In this document: positions 33,474 through 44,909 of the stretch, piece by piece | How the letters are laid out: every line of letters begins with the position of its first letter | How positions within the stretch are numbered: position 1 is the stretch's first letter | Origin: Chalara sp. BL73 | Taxonomy: Eukaryota; Ascomycota; Leotiomycetes; Helotiales | Length of the DNA: 64,000 nucleotides | Direction of reading: 5' to 3' | Assembly (NCBI GenBank): GCA_918026815.1 | Contig: CAKJVC010000061.1 | Location: forward strand, 310,001 to 374,000 | Made by a program: the position numbers and the translations under genes | The notes under the pieces: model-generated | Seen by the model: the letters and a program-made list of their open reading frames with translations, nothing else | Told to the model about the DNA's origin: nothing | Database searches by the model: none

Positions 33474-34619
33474 CTCGAATTTGTTAATACTACAAACGGT
33501 GAACCAACAATGGTGCAGGACGGTGGCCCGATCCTGTACCTACCGCAGCTGGTTGGAAGGATTATGTGCTATGGCTTACGCAAATTGCCAAATAAGGGAA
33601 CATTGGTTACTATTCCCTTTGTATCAAAGATTAAATACTGCAGGATTTGCAGAAGCTCAGTATCTCCTAGCACCAATGTCAGCACTTGTACAAGTCTAAG
33701 CTGCAGAGTACCAGCCCTTGTAACATAACCAACAGAAGCACAATATTTAGCGATGCAGTATCGACTGGACGATCTTTCCACTTTGAGTCAGCTGTCAGTG
33801 GTACTGAGGCCCTTCAAGCCAGGCAGCCGGCGATGTGGGAAGAAACAGAAGGAGGGAGCGATCACTCAAGTGGCTAGGCTGGATCTTTTCATATTATATG
33901 CATGAGGATTGTGTCGTGTAGTTAGTACCTTTTCTTCATCCAAAGGGCTGTAGTATGCATAGCATATACCCATATAATCGCCTGTTCATTCGCATGGTTC
34001 ATATCCCATTGCAGTTTATAACTATGAAGCACAATATTCACCTTGCAAATAACGAACCTTATCCGAAGCGACTACGCTTCCATGGTTGCAGTCGATGGAG
34101 GTGTACCACAAACTGCTTAGCTGCTGCATATCGGGAAGGATAGTGCTTTTACTGAAATCGGGCGTAATTACGGTGCTCCATACAGCTACACTTCGCAATT
34201 AATTAGGCTAAATAGTTGATTTATTCGTGTAAGAAGCTCTGGAACGTTAGATGCGGATCTTCCGGACCGTTCCGTTTGACATATTGAAAAATCATTTTTA
34301 GTGCCTTGAAGTACTCTCCAGTGCTAGGTTTATATACACAAGCTTAGCTGGCTATAGCAGGCAAATGTGTGCAATACTAAAGGTGTTACCAAAATCCTAA
34401 ATTGTTATAATGCTACGATAGGATTCAACCAAAAAATACTGCTGCTGCAGTAACAGAACCAGTTTCTAGGGTAGATAGTAGACCAGGAATAATTCTTTTA
34501 GGATTTTTGCCGATGACTTTGTGCTAAATTCATCTATAAGGCAAGAGAAATTTCTATACATGTGAGAGAAAAATCAATTGAAACGGGCATGTTCTAGTAA
34601 AGTTAAACTATTCTGGATT
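33474..34619. other. Intergenic, no gene recognised
   Basis: Moderately AT-rich with short conflicting frames. It includes the former promoter side of the ethanolamine kinase pseudogene. Confidence 0.4.
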
Positions 34620-34622
34620 CTG

Positions 34623-35256
34623 ATGTTACACAGGCTCGATATCCGGTAAATCACCCAGTAGCTGCAGCCCTCGCTGCCGATGTATTAGCTTGGCCAGTCC
34701 CACCTGCGCCTCGAGATACCCATACGGAAGCAGAATTGGAGCTGCGAGCAGACCTTAGGCAACAAAGGGGAACGAAACAACAGCACTGAGGCTTTACACT
34801 AGCCGAATCGATAAACCCAGAGAACGTGGAAGAATCTTAAGGCCCAAGTGGCGGTACGCATATGCAGGCCTATCATAGTTGAAAAGGGAGATATCTCCTA
34901 TATAAGAGAGTAATTGTAGAGATAGGAAAGAAGACGGGACAAAGACACAAAAAGCAAGAGGAGAACAACCATGGCTAGAGGACAAGTCCTCTTGGCAAAT
35001 GCGTAGAAGGGTGTGAAACAGGTTTTGCTCCGCCGTGGCGACCTCTTTCTGATCAATTATTGCTTTGAGCCTCGGGGCAGTTTCACTCAACATTACTTTT
35101 TCCTTTTTCAGGTTGTTCCGTTGCTTCAGGTACATTTCGAGGTTGTCTTGAAAACGATTCTCGTACTCGCTTCTCAGCACTGGAACCCCGTTTCTGAGAT
35201 TGATTAGTTCGGCTATTTTCAGTCTAATCCTGCGATTGTCTTGTAGCTACTAAAGA
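34623..35256 (-). pseudogene. Coiled-coil gene relic of unknown family
   Basis: From about 35255 a minus frame reads through a charged helical segment with RFQDNLEMYLKQRNNLKKEK and QKEVATAEQNLFHTLLRI, predicted coiled coil by heptad-like Leu spacing. Beyond a divergent central part, 34750-34623 again looks coding (LLPYGYLEAQVGLAKLIHRQ). Stops separate the two, and no starting exon is identified. It could be a spliced gene with introns I could not place, but a relic is more likely. Confidence 0.35.
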
Positions 35257-35267
35257 TAATTCTATAA

Positions 35268-36682
35268 TCACGGTCTCTTGTACAACGGGAGCTCATCCCC
35301 GCTATCCCCCTTCTCACTCTGCTCGATCGGCTCACAACCCACACTCGCATTTTCTTTTTGAATCTCTATGCCATATTGACTTAGTCTCCCATCTTTGAGC
35401 TGAACGAAATTTTCTACATCTGGTCGACTTTGATTGTTGAATCCCTTGCTGCTGTTCTTCCACCTTCCTCCCCCAATAGTCACGAGGCCGATAGGTTCCG
35501 AGACTGATTTCCTTTTAGAAGATAGGATGGTCTGGATGCCAAATTTCTGTTTAAAAAGCTGAAAGACGGGGCCGAATGTTGGGAGGCAGGCCGATACCAG
35601 GCCTGCCGCTACTTCAACTACGGACCAGGCGCTGGCGGCTGACGTTGAATCTACGCGTATTAGTTTTCAAAAGATAAAGGAGAAATGATGGAAAGAATGT
35701 TTCACATGTGAAGTCCGAGGGATCGAAAGTTAAAAGAGCGAATAAACGATATATGCTCGCGGCAACAACGCTTTTATCTCTATTAGCAAAATCTACTTTA
35801 GAAAAAAAATATATAAAAAAAAAAGAGGAAGAAAAGAAATACTTACAAGCTTCCTAAAAGAAACACGATTGTTATCGAGATCTTTTTCGAAATACTCATA
35901 TGCAGCTTCCAAATTTGGGGAATAGGCAGCATTAGAATCGCAATATCTGTAAGAATATTTGGCGCTGCACTTCCTATAAACCACACCTTAAGGTTAATAC
36001 AGCTGCCATAAGGCAATGTCGGCAACCACGCTTTTTTAACTGGCGTGCACTGAAAAATAGAGGGCACTAAAGTAGCGATAGCCCAAGCGATAGTAAGGCA
36101 GCCAAGAATCGCAGCACCTCTTTTCATAGATTTAACAGGAAAAACCCGGCAGTACATAAGCAAGATTGAGATTTTGGTCAAGGCGATCGATATTGCGTAA
36201 GCGCATTCGCTAACCATGAGGCTCTGTAGCATGAAATGTATTAGTGAATTAATAGGTCGGCAGTAATAAATGTGGTGTTATACCTGTAGCATCGAAGAGA
36301 AGTCATCCGCCGAGACTACTGCCAGGTGCAATCCCATTCCATGGTTAATCACTTTGAATATCAGAAACGCCGTTGCGAGATGGCCGTCTTTGTGTTTCGG
36401 ATAACCTACTGAATACATTTGAAACCGCGACAGCAATAAAAAATACCTATAGAAGCAATCAGTTACTGGGCCGATAAACTGCGTTTCGCTTTCGTGACCA
36501 CTCACAGCGGAGACGACAAGAACCCAATCGTCGGTTGCAATGCCCGTTCCCCATCTTTGCCTTATGAAGATTCTCGCCGCAACAAAAACGATTGCAAAGG
36601 TAATGATTGCCGCATCGAGCCTCCGCAGGTAGTCTTGCTTCGTCTCGGCCAAATATTCAGCGCTGTATGTAGTGGTGTTCAT
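35268..36682 (-). CDS. Fungal rhodopsin-domain 7TM integral membrane protein
   Basis: Exons 36682-36506, 36446-36410, 36351-36284, 36223-35847, 35779-35706 and 35650-35268 give 372 codons (371 residues). The family (rhodopsin-like / PTH11-related) is plasma-membrane 7TM, with no retinal Lys evident. Seen: TM1 AAIITFAIVFVAARIF followed by TDDWVLVVSAV; NHGMGLHL after TM2; KISILLMYCRVF; a TM with FQCTPV and GSCINLKVWFIGSAAPN; then LLPIPQIWKLHM and DKSVVAASIYRL; and VVEVAAGLVSACLPT, the typical last TM motif. A hydrophilic 110-residue tail is cytoplasmic. All five introns were needed, and the phases agree. Its 5' region contrasts with the decayed genes next door. Confidence 0.88.
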
Positions 36683-38985
36683 TTTTCTCTCGAAATGCGG
36701 TGGTGCAATGACTGCTTCGGCCCTTCGTGGTCAAAGGTGTGTTTCAGAGGGGATATCATATCTCTCAGATACGCAGCTCCCGTCTGTATATATGCTCGGC
36801 AAAATTCGGTCAAGCCTATACTGTTCCCAAACCCCTCTGGCTAGGAACAAAGGTTACATGTTAAGGTCTGTTCGCCGCTAAGAGTTTAACCTCAAATAGG
36901 TAGGGGGATAGTAGTGCTGTGGCGTTGTGGGTATTGGATAGATATTTACATAACTTGAATAGGTCGAGCTTTTAATGGTGATATTTACCCTACTTTTGAA
37001 ACAAATTCGTGTTAAACTTTATGTTTGGATGCCCACATCTGTCACTTGGAAAAGTTCGAAGATATATTTAGTTTACTCATTTGCGTAGCTATCGTGACTG
37101 TTATATGGGGCTCTCCTAGAAGCGACCGTACCTGGTCAAAGCAACTTGGTTGATGCCATACTCTCGGTCCAAGATGGTGGCTGGGTTGGGGAAGCATGGG
37201 ATTTGTGGTTGCTCTTGTGGCTGCCCCTCTACTATCCATCCCCCTGTTTCAAAATTAACCCTTTGGTGCCTAACAAACCTTAACAATTAAACTCTATTCT
37301 GGGTGGGGGGACGGGAGCTGTGGGAAACGCATCGAAGATACAGTTGGTGAAGCGTCCATGATATAAATTATCGCTAAAACTTGCAGTTTAGCTAAACCTC
37401 ATTGTCAGAATAACTCCCTGTGGTTGTTGCCTCGGCTAAGCAGCCTCCTGTAGGCTTTGGACTCATCCTTACCGGATCTGCATTGTTTTATGTCGATCAT
37501 GCTGTAATAGGAAGGCCTAGCTTGGAAAGATGGCGTATTTCCCGACGAACACCCAAGCCTCTAAGCAATAGCGCTGCTTCCCAGGGCCCCGTTTCTTGGA
37601 TCCTGTGGCGACAGCGAATAAGGGTAAGCGAAAGTTTAAGCAGCCTCGGAATTCGTCATCACTAACACAAAGCTAAAATGAATTGGCTTATAGTTCTGGA
37701 AGTAAATTAGGAGGCCGCTCAGGCGAGCGTCGAAGGTAGTGGATAATGCGGCAAATGCGCATAACAAGTCTGTCACCTAGCGCTAGATCACGCTACAAGA
37801 CGCTATAGATGTAGCACTATTAGTTCTGCAGCAAGCAAAGTAATGTTTAGTCTCATAGAATAGTCTAAATAAATGTAAATACAGGACTGGAGGGAGCCGT
37901 AAGAGTGTATCAAAGATTCTGCACAGTTCTGAAGAGTCGTGAACTTATCTTTCTGTGCATTACAAGTCAACCTTCAGTAATCATTCCGCCAACGACTTGA
38001 CCGAATGCTCTCATATTTCGAGGGCGTGCCCTACCGAGTCATGTTATTCCTGTCAGTTCATTTAGAGTTTATGGATTGCAGGGTTAAAGAAATATGAATT
38101 AGTGGCTTCGATTGGTTCCTAACATAAGACCGCCCTCGCACAGCTTCAGCACTTCCATCAGGCCTCGCTGTTTGATCGCCGCTTTATATGCAAGTAACAG
38201 AAAACGTAGATGGAAGTATAAAGTCCACGTGTAATAACCTTGGCGCAAAATCGCTGTGCTAATGCAGACTTTAGTCCACAACAGTGGGGCCTATATATAA
38301 ATCATTGGCTGTTAGAATGACTGTAGTAGACTTCCTGGTGCTGCCGTTGGCAAGCTAAATTACTAGTGTCTTGGCCTCGTCCTATTTGCGACGCAGGCCT
38401 GAATAGTTTCAACGCCGACTGGGCTCCTGACCCCAAGACATCGCACGTGTGCCAGCCCTGCATATTTGGGGTCTTCAAGTGCGAGTCGTGGAAATTAACA
38501 CCATCTTATCATCAACGATAAGAGCCGTGATTGCAGTTCTCCTAGCGCGATCTTAAAGAAAGGACAGCCCTAAGCTCGATTTCCTGATCCTGTTCCAACA
38601 GCTGACAGGTTCACTACGAACCGAAAGTCAAGAGAATGAACAGAATTTCTGGTCATGAACCTGAAGACTTCTATTAAGATTCGAGGGATGAAGCTAAAAG
38701 AGGAGGCGCCTAGCGAATGCAATCATGTAGGTTCAATCATTTGAATCCATGGGTGCTGTTGGGAGGCAGACAAGGAGTTGGATGGAGTCATGTGGCGAGG
38801 ACGTGCTGAAAGCAGCCGAAAACAAAGGGAGATCGTCCTTGGGGTAAACAGGGGGTCGAATGGTCATGTCATCGGCAGGTGCCGACTCCTTAATTATTGG
38901 GGCACGATGGGGTACTACAGTACTTGGTCAGTGGGTGGGCGTGCGGGGTACACCTAAAATAGCTACCTTTATTTCATCGGCAAGT
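36683..38985. other. Gene-poor 2.3 kb, no gene recognised
   Basis: Short frames only, on both strands, with mixed base composition and AT-rich patches. I see no domain or repeat. Confidence 0.4.
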
Positions 38986-39166
38986 AACTAGAAGACCATA
39001 CATTCTCCTTGTCGTGGATAATACCTCATTTCATGAGATAGAGTAAATTGAGCAAAATGTATCGAGGTGCTGGTCTTGAGCTGGTAGATCTGCTGTCAGA
39101 TTCACCCGATTTTAATCCTATTGAAGAGGTGTCCGTAGAGTTAAAAGGCTTTGTAAAAGCGTAACT
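38986..39166 (+). mobile_element. Tc1/mariner-type transposase C-terminal relic
   Basis: Two overlapping frames encode VVDNTSFHEIE (DDE_3-type second catalytic block) and, after a one-base shift, LELVDLLSDSPDFNPIEEV followed by ELKGFVKA and a stop at 39162. This is the DNASFH...YSPDFNPIEE signature of Tc1-like transposases. A stop and the shift show it is dead; no ends or upstream half could be found. Confidence 0.7.
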
Positions 39167-39198
39167 GATGCAGCATAGGGACAGCCCACAACAAAGTT

Positions 39199-39221
39199 TT
39201 ACATATATATATATATATATG
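39199..39221. repeat. AT dinucleotide microsatellite
   Basis: About ten alternating A/T dinucleotides just downstream of the transposase relic. Confidence 0.85.
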
Positions 39222-39406
39222 GAATGTTGCGTTGATTTAGTAGGCAAGGAGAAATATAGCGGCAGGGGCATTTGAGGCACGCAGGCATAAAATATAGATG
39301 CTTTCCATCTAGAAGGCGGTTTATCGACACTACATCAGCCGGCCAAGATTACTTCGAAAATGGCTTTAGAGCCTATTCGGACAAAATATGCCCCTTTTTA
39401 GCTAAT

Positions 39407-39433
39407 AATGTTCTCGCCAATAGCGAGAACATT
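39407..39433. repeat. Perfect 11-bp inverted repeat with 5-base loop
   Basis: AATGTTCTCGC, loop CAATA, GCGAGAACATT. It lies outside any gene and could be a remnant of a folded transposon end or a structured transcript. Confidence 0.8.
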
Positions 39434-39599
39434 CAATGGAACGAAGTGCTAAGGATATCCCATAGCTAATGATAACTCCAACTATTTCTGAGGCTGGTAA
39501 GGCGCGTGCTTTTATCAAAGCATTCTCTTCGATATCTGTATTGTTCCTGAGTATAAGTGATGAAACCCCGGCAGAGTGCCTTCAATTCCTTCATCTCAG

Positions 39600-40000
39600 A
39601 TTCGTTCTTGTGCCTTGGGCCACCTGGATAATTGTTATATGGGCGGGAGTTAGGGTAGGAGGGTTAACGCTTTCAAGTCTATGGCAGACTGGCACACTTT
39701 CTTCATCAATGTCATTCGGATACGAAGTTGCTGACGTGGCGAAATTCACTATGAGTTCTACGCGCTTGTTTCTGAACGTTTGATTAGTTACTACTAGGAT
39801 ATGTTTCAGGAAAGTGGCACCTACTCTCTCGATCTCAAGATCCACAAAACCATTCACTAAATCTGCGATCAACAATCACAGCACTGTAACCTCATTCGTC
39901 TCACCATACGATGTAGGATAAAGCGACTTCTAGTACATACGACCACAGACTGAGGAGAACTGTGCTATCTACCTAGTCTAGGGTAGCCAAAGCCTCAAAT
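39600..40000 (+). repeat. Dispersed repeat, longest copy (3), about 340-400 bp
   Basis: From 39661 it aligns by eye with 58180-58480 over about 300 bases (shared blocks TTCAAGTCT, TGGCAGACT, CTACTAGGATAT, CAAGATCCACAA, CATTCACTA, ATGTAGGATAAA), then carries the core GAGAACTGTGCTAT at 39955. The minus strand has an open frame here (39591-39875) that is not matched in copy 5. Confidence 0.65.
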
Positions 40001-41587
40001 GTGTGGGTGAGTGAGCATGTTTCTAAGATCATATCTCAATTCTTTAAAGCACTTCTTAGGATTCATAATCTAAGATTCATGAAATTATATCTCCGATTTT
40101 GATACTTGTTCTTTCGTTATCCATTAACTTAATTCTTTGACAATAAGATCTATGATTCCCGCAGAAGCGAACTAAATCGGCGAAATTAATAAAAAAAGCA
40201 TAATTAACAAACCCCTAAAGCTGAAACAAGAAAACTGTATGCATAATAGAGTATTAATTACGAAATGTCACAAAGCCAAATACCAGCGCTTTTGCAAGCT
40301 ACAGGAAGGAAAGAAGATGGAGCTCGAGGCAATCTCCCTTGAAAATAGAGCTTGGCCACGCGGTACACAATGCCAGCCAGGAATTCTCAAGAATTGGTTT
40401 TTTTAATAGGCCGAGGAAGCAGAAAATCTCTTACAGGCCTACAACGTAGATACAGGTACAATACAAGCACCTACAACCGGTATTCTATCGACGTGACCTC
40501 TATCAATTTCACATTCATAACAGGAATAGTACCTGAGTGAATCAACGTGTTAGTCACGTATCAAATTTCATGTGATAACCGTGACACGAAATACGAGAAG
40601 CACAATAAACATAAGGTAAATAGTATTATATATCGGCGAGGATATCACTACGTCTTAGCTCGACGATTAAAACAAATAATTCTTATGAATTTACTTGTAA
40701 TTATAGTTTACACCTGAGAATCAGCTAACTAATATTTACTACAGATGATTACAGTCCGGTTGCCGCCGATCTCATGTCATAGGCACTTGGTAAGGACAGT
40801 GTTATTCCTAATTGAGCCTAGCGCCATGCGTCCGTATGTACTTATGCTTTCTCGAGTTCATGTTCATTCCTGAACTTAGAATTCCTGTAATAAGAACCAT
40901 TCTAGTAGCCAAATCAAATCTAGAATTTGGATTTGTGACACTATCCTTAAACTTTGTATTTGTACTCGAGTTTATAGAGAAAAAGGGCAATTAAGATTAA
41001 TCACAACTTAAAGGCGTGAGTTCGCAAATTACTATATACTCGTATATTAGTATAGGTCTTCTATTGCATTATCTTGCGATTTAGCTTGCAATTTTGCTCA
41101 AAATAAGCAGGTTAGGCAAACTAGGTAGCTTACGTAGCAGGAACTAAAAGCGCTTACAGCGTTTAACGCTGTCAGATCTGACAACTGTGCCATTTTAGCC
41201 CCCAAGATCCTTAACGCCACCTAAAATTCCTGTCCACTAGGTAATAATTGTGTAACCTCAGTCAAAACCAGAAGGTGGAATTGAATTAGTTAACGTTTCC
41301 TTGCAAGCCAAGGTACTCGAATATGGTTGCTGCTCAAAATATCTACCAATATCACACTAAATTCAGCGAGGCTGGAACACTTCACCGGGACTGCGCCGTT
41401 ATAATCCTACCTACCACGGAAGACAGGAAGACTGAGACAATGAAAGTATGGGATTTGTCAAAACCAAAAGGCTCCGATACTTAATGCTTTGACCTTCATC
41501 TCTAGGTTAGCACGCTCTCAAAGTTTTTAGAACTACTCAGCTCAGAACTCCTACCATTCTTATTCAACACTCAAACCTTCACTTGAA

Positions 41588-42856
41588 ATGGCCGAAGTCC
41601 TTGACCTCGGGTTATATGGCAAAAATGGCAGAGGACTCTCCTTTGAGGTTGAAACCCCCTGCAATAACATGCACACTCCCGTCAGGTGCAATGTTGACTT
41701 TGAAAAAAATTCGACTGTTGTTAAAAGATTTGGCCATTTCAGTCACAATAAAATGGACCCTGACTCTGATATTGCCGGAATTGGGGTAAGTAATCACCTC
41801 GATTTAATGTACCCCAATTTCCTGAAGAGCCCGGTGTCTAACTCTTGCGTGCCTATCCAGGTCTTCCTTGCAATAACCATTCAAGCTTGGGTCATTTTTG
41901 CCATGATGTTGGTGAAGGTACTTGGCCGTTATCCCAGAAACAAAAAGAGGCGTACCATGCATCTACTGAAGGGAAACTCAGCCCAGATGGAAGAACCCTA
42001 TTCCCGCTTCGAAGATTTGTATTACAGTTTGCTCTTCTCTATTACGGACGCTTCGCTCATCTTAGGTTTCGCCTACATAGCCAACTTCTTGATGAAAGGA
42101 AAATGTACCATGTCTACATATCACTACTATGTCTCATTGGACTCAATTCTATTTGTCTGCTCCACCCTTGTGGCCTCATTAGCTACCTTGAGAGGCCGAT
42201 ATTTTAGAACATTCGCTGGTTTCCTCAGATTTATATTTACCTTGGTTCTATTTGGCTTTATAGGGTTCTTCTTGGGATATCAGATTCACAACAATGCTAC
42301 GAAAGACTTTCCGGAATGGAACATGGGCAAGTCGTCTGCGAAAGGGAGAAACGATAGCGCCATTCTGCTGCCAGTCTCGTGCTTCTTTGATCCAGACCTG
42401 ATCGAACTGAGGAACCCATTTGCCCACAACGGTACGACACCTCTGTTAACGGCAGCTCAGATACACCTCATCGGAGCGCCAGTCAAGAATTTCTCCGTTC
42501 CGGAATTCTGGATATACTTATTTACGGCACTCGCATTCTTTGTAGCTTTCTTCGCACAGATTTGTTGGTGTTGCTGCGGACGCCGAACCGGAGATCAGAA
42601 ATCAAGAAGAGGTGGCTGTCGATGGTACATTGTTTTATACTGGTTCTTCATTCTCGGCACTTGCTTCGTCACCAACTGCTTCTGCGTGTGGCATATCAAT
42701 ACATCGAGAGCATGGGTCAAGGGATCTGGGTGGATGAAGGACAAGAGTGAAGATGAATGGTTCGCGCTTAGTCAATTACTACCTGTGATGGCACTATTCT
42801 ACATCATCACTGCGATTGCTGACATGATAAAATTCCGGAAATGTGGCCAAAGGTGA
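41588..42856 (+). CDS. Fungal multi-pass (about 7TM) membrane protein of unknown function
   Basis: Exons 41588-41785 and 41861-42856 give 398 codons (397 residues). The reading frame is also open through 41786-41860, but that segment starts GTAAGT and ends CTATCCAG, so it is very likely an intron of 75 bases. Removal brings together DPDSDIAGIG and VFLAITIQAW, the usual start of the first membrane helix in these fungal proteins. Seven hydrophobic segments follow, among them SITDASLILGFAYIANFL, LRFIFTLVLFGFIGFFLGY and YIVLYWFFILGTCFVTNCF. N-glycosylation-type NGT and NATK sites lie in the long loop between TM4 and TM5. No biochemical role is known for this type. Confidence 0.75.
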   Translation: MAEVLDLGLYGKNGRGLSFEVETPCNNMHTPVRCNVDFEKNSTVVKRFGHFSHNKMDPDSDIAGIGVSNHLDLMYPNFLKSPVSNSCVPIQVFLAITIQAWVIFAMMLVKVLGRYPRNKKRRTMHLLKGNSAQMEEPYSRFEDLYYSLLFSITDASLILGFAYIANFLMKGKCTMSTYHYYVSLDSILFVCSTLVASLATLRGRYFRTFAGFLRFIFTLVLFGFIGFFLGYQIHNNATKDFPEWNMGKSSAKGRNDSAILLPVSCFFDPDLIELRNPFAHNGTTPLLTAAQIHLIGAPVKNFSVPEFWIYLFTALAFFVAFFAQICWCCCGRRTGDQKSRRGGCRWYIVLYWFFILGTCFVTNCFCVWHINTSRAWVKGSGWMKDKSEDEWFALSQLLPVMALFYIITAIADMIKFRKCGQR

Positions 42857-44909
42857 GGAAAAGGAAATTCACGAGTTTGAGATGGAGAACCATGGCAGGG
42901 TCGAGTATTCGAATAGCAATACAGTTATGAGGGGTGGAGGGAGACGACGCCAGGCCAAAAGATACTAGAGACTGCCCGGTAATGGGGCGGCACGAGAGTA
43001 ATAGTAACATCTTGCTTGTGAAATCGTGTTCTCCATTATCTCTTTTCGTGTGTCGAGCGTTTAGTCTCTTTCCAATATGTAATCATGCTATTGTTTTGTC
43101 AACTGGTTTTGGCATTGGAGTTGGCCTGTAGATCCTGGGCTGTGAGTATGTCCTTAATATAGTAGTACAATGAGAGGGAACCATTAGTAGTGCATTACTA
43201 ATTCTTACCCATAGCCATGTACTGATCCTGATCTCCAGGGAACGAGCCACGCTAATGTTACTTTGAAAGATCGATTGCGCAGCATTGCCGTGAAGAGACT
43301 CCCTTAGAACGAGACGAAAAGTGTATACTGTAATACTTGCATCCTCACGCGGCAGTCCGAAAGACCAAAGTCTCTTGCCTTGATCTCCAGCTCAGCACGC
43401 GAGAATCAAAGAACAATCTTGCCACCCTTGCTCGCCGAAGATAACTATGTCCTATTCCACATCTTCATCAACCTGCATGTCTTACTCGACGCGGGAAGCT
43501 GGCCGATGCCAAGAACCGAAGGAACGGAGACAAGTGCAACTAGCAGAGGAATGCGCTTCGAGCGCTTATTTATATAACAAGGCCAACGAATTAGAGCCCA
43601 TGTTACGGCATAACCGGCTATATTGGCGCTTGTGTTACCATTCGAAACTGCCCTGATAAACTAGATGAGGTGGCTTCCCCACTAATTTTGCCGCCTAACT
43701 ATATTACGATAGCCACCCAGACGATTAACAGTAGGAGATCTGTCGATATTATTTGCGGAGCTATTACTGGCACGATATTGTTATCATGGCTTGATAGCTT
43801 CTGTAAACATCATTTTCAGGTAGATTTAGAGAAGCAGGGGAATATAAGAACCAATGCATTAGGAATGATAGACCGTAAGGCAGACGAGGGAGCTAGGTCT
43901 TGCATAAGATGCAATATCATTGGTGGCGCTTCTTGCATGGCGTCTAAGCCACGAAATTGGAGAGACGAAGCTACGCGGCTATGATATCCACTCGATTAAT
44001 CGGTCTTCATTTCATTAAATAAAGTAAGATAAATGGCGTTTGGAAAATGAGCTCGAAATTCAAAGGGAGGAAGTGAAGCATAAGGTGTTGCCTGGTTGCA
44101 AGGATTCAGCGAACGACCAATCACGAATATATAAATTTACAATTGGTTGTTGCACCCATATTCTAGAGCATAGTAGTATGTAATTTCCAATTGTAGTGAA
44201 TCGCATAACGCATGATAGGTTCGTGCACATCTGCACATTTTAGTACATGTGACCGTGACTGCCAGCAATTGGTTGGCCTTGCACGTTGAATATGATGTGT
44301 AAGTGAACCTGCTACCATTGCTGCAAGCCTGGGTGTGAGCTAATCTGCATTCAGCTCTTGACTTCAAACTAGCTATTGGCTTTGCTGTTAAAGCTACTGC
44401 CGTATGATTCCAAAGCGTACATCTTTGAACCAATTAGCTGATCTTGCCTGGAACCCCGGAATGTTTTTCAGTCTTAATAAAATGGCCTCGGACAGTGTTT
44501 TATAAGTAATAGCTATTCGTATTGATTGAAATCGATATTGTCAGGGCACGCTCAGTTGCCTCGGAATGACTACTCTCGCTCCATTTTTGACTTGGCGCCT
44601 GAAACGAGCCCCTATTTAGCGGTTGAAATAGGCGACCAGTTCTTGACTGACCTTGCACCCCAATTTGAAATAGGCGACCAGTTCTTGACTGACCTTGCAC
44701 CCCAATTTGTACATTAGAATATAACAAATAATCGCAGTTGCAGTACTAAAATGAAACGAATTTGCTTTTTCAATCATTATTTTGATTTGTGACTGCGTGC
44801 TATGAAGTAGATACACTATCACCATGCCAAAGAACACATTCTTTCTCCTATTTATGACTTGAACCAGTACAGAATTTCTATAGTTTAGCTTTCATTCATT
44901 TCCAAACCT
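42857..44909. other. Intergenic 2 kb, no gene recognised
   Basis: Short frames only. It contains the 42-bp tandem duplication at 44625-44708. The segment 43670-43984 has an open plus-strand frame without recognisable features. Confidence 0.4.
44625..44708. repeat. Perfect 42-bp tandem duplication
   Basis: Two identical adjacent units starting GAAATAGGCGACCAG and ending CACCCCAATTT (44625-44666 and 44667-44708). It lies 200 bases past the stop of the convergently oriented MFS gene, so it looks recent. Confidence 0.92.

Larger units (their letters stand above)
39167..41587. other. AT-rich region with repeat copy, no gene
   Basis: It contains the hairpin at 39407-39433 and the longest copy of the dispersed repeat (39600-40000). 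From 40100 to 41500 the sequence is AT-rich with only short frames. Confidence 0.45.

Noticed and set aside
39591..39875. 95-codon minus-strand open frame in the repeat
   Set aside because: The matching region of copy 5 at 58180 has stops in this phase, so it is not maintained as a gene.
41786..41860. 75-base in-frame coding insert in the 7TM gene
   Set aside because: It has a canonical GTAAGT donor and CAG acceptor and no conserved residues; the protein joins better without it.
44500..44837. Minus-strand frames covering the 42-bp duplication
   Set aside because: They are open only because the duplicated unit has no stop; no features of a gene.
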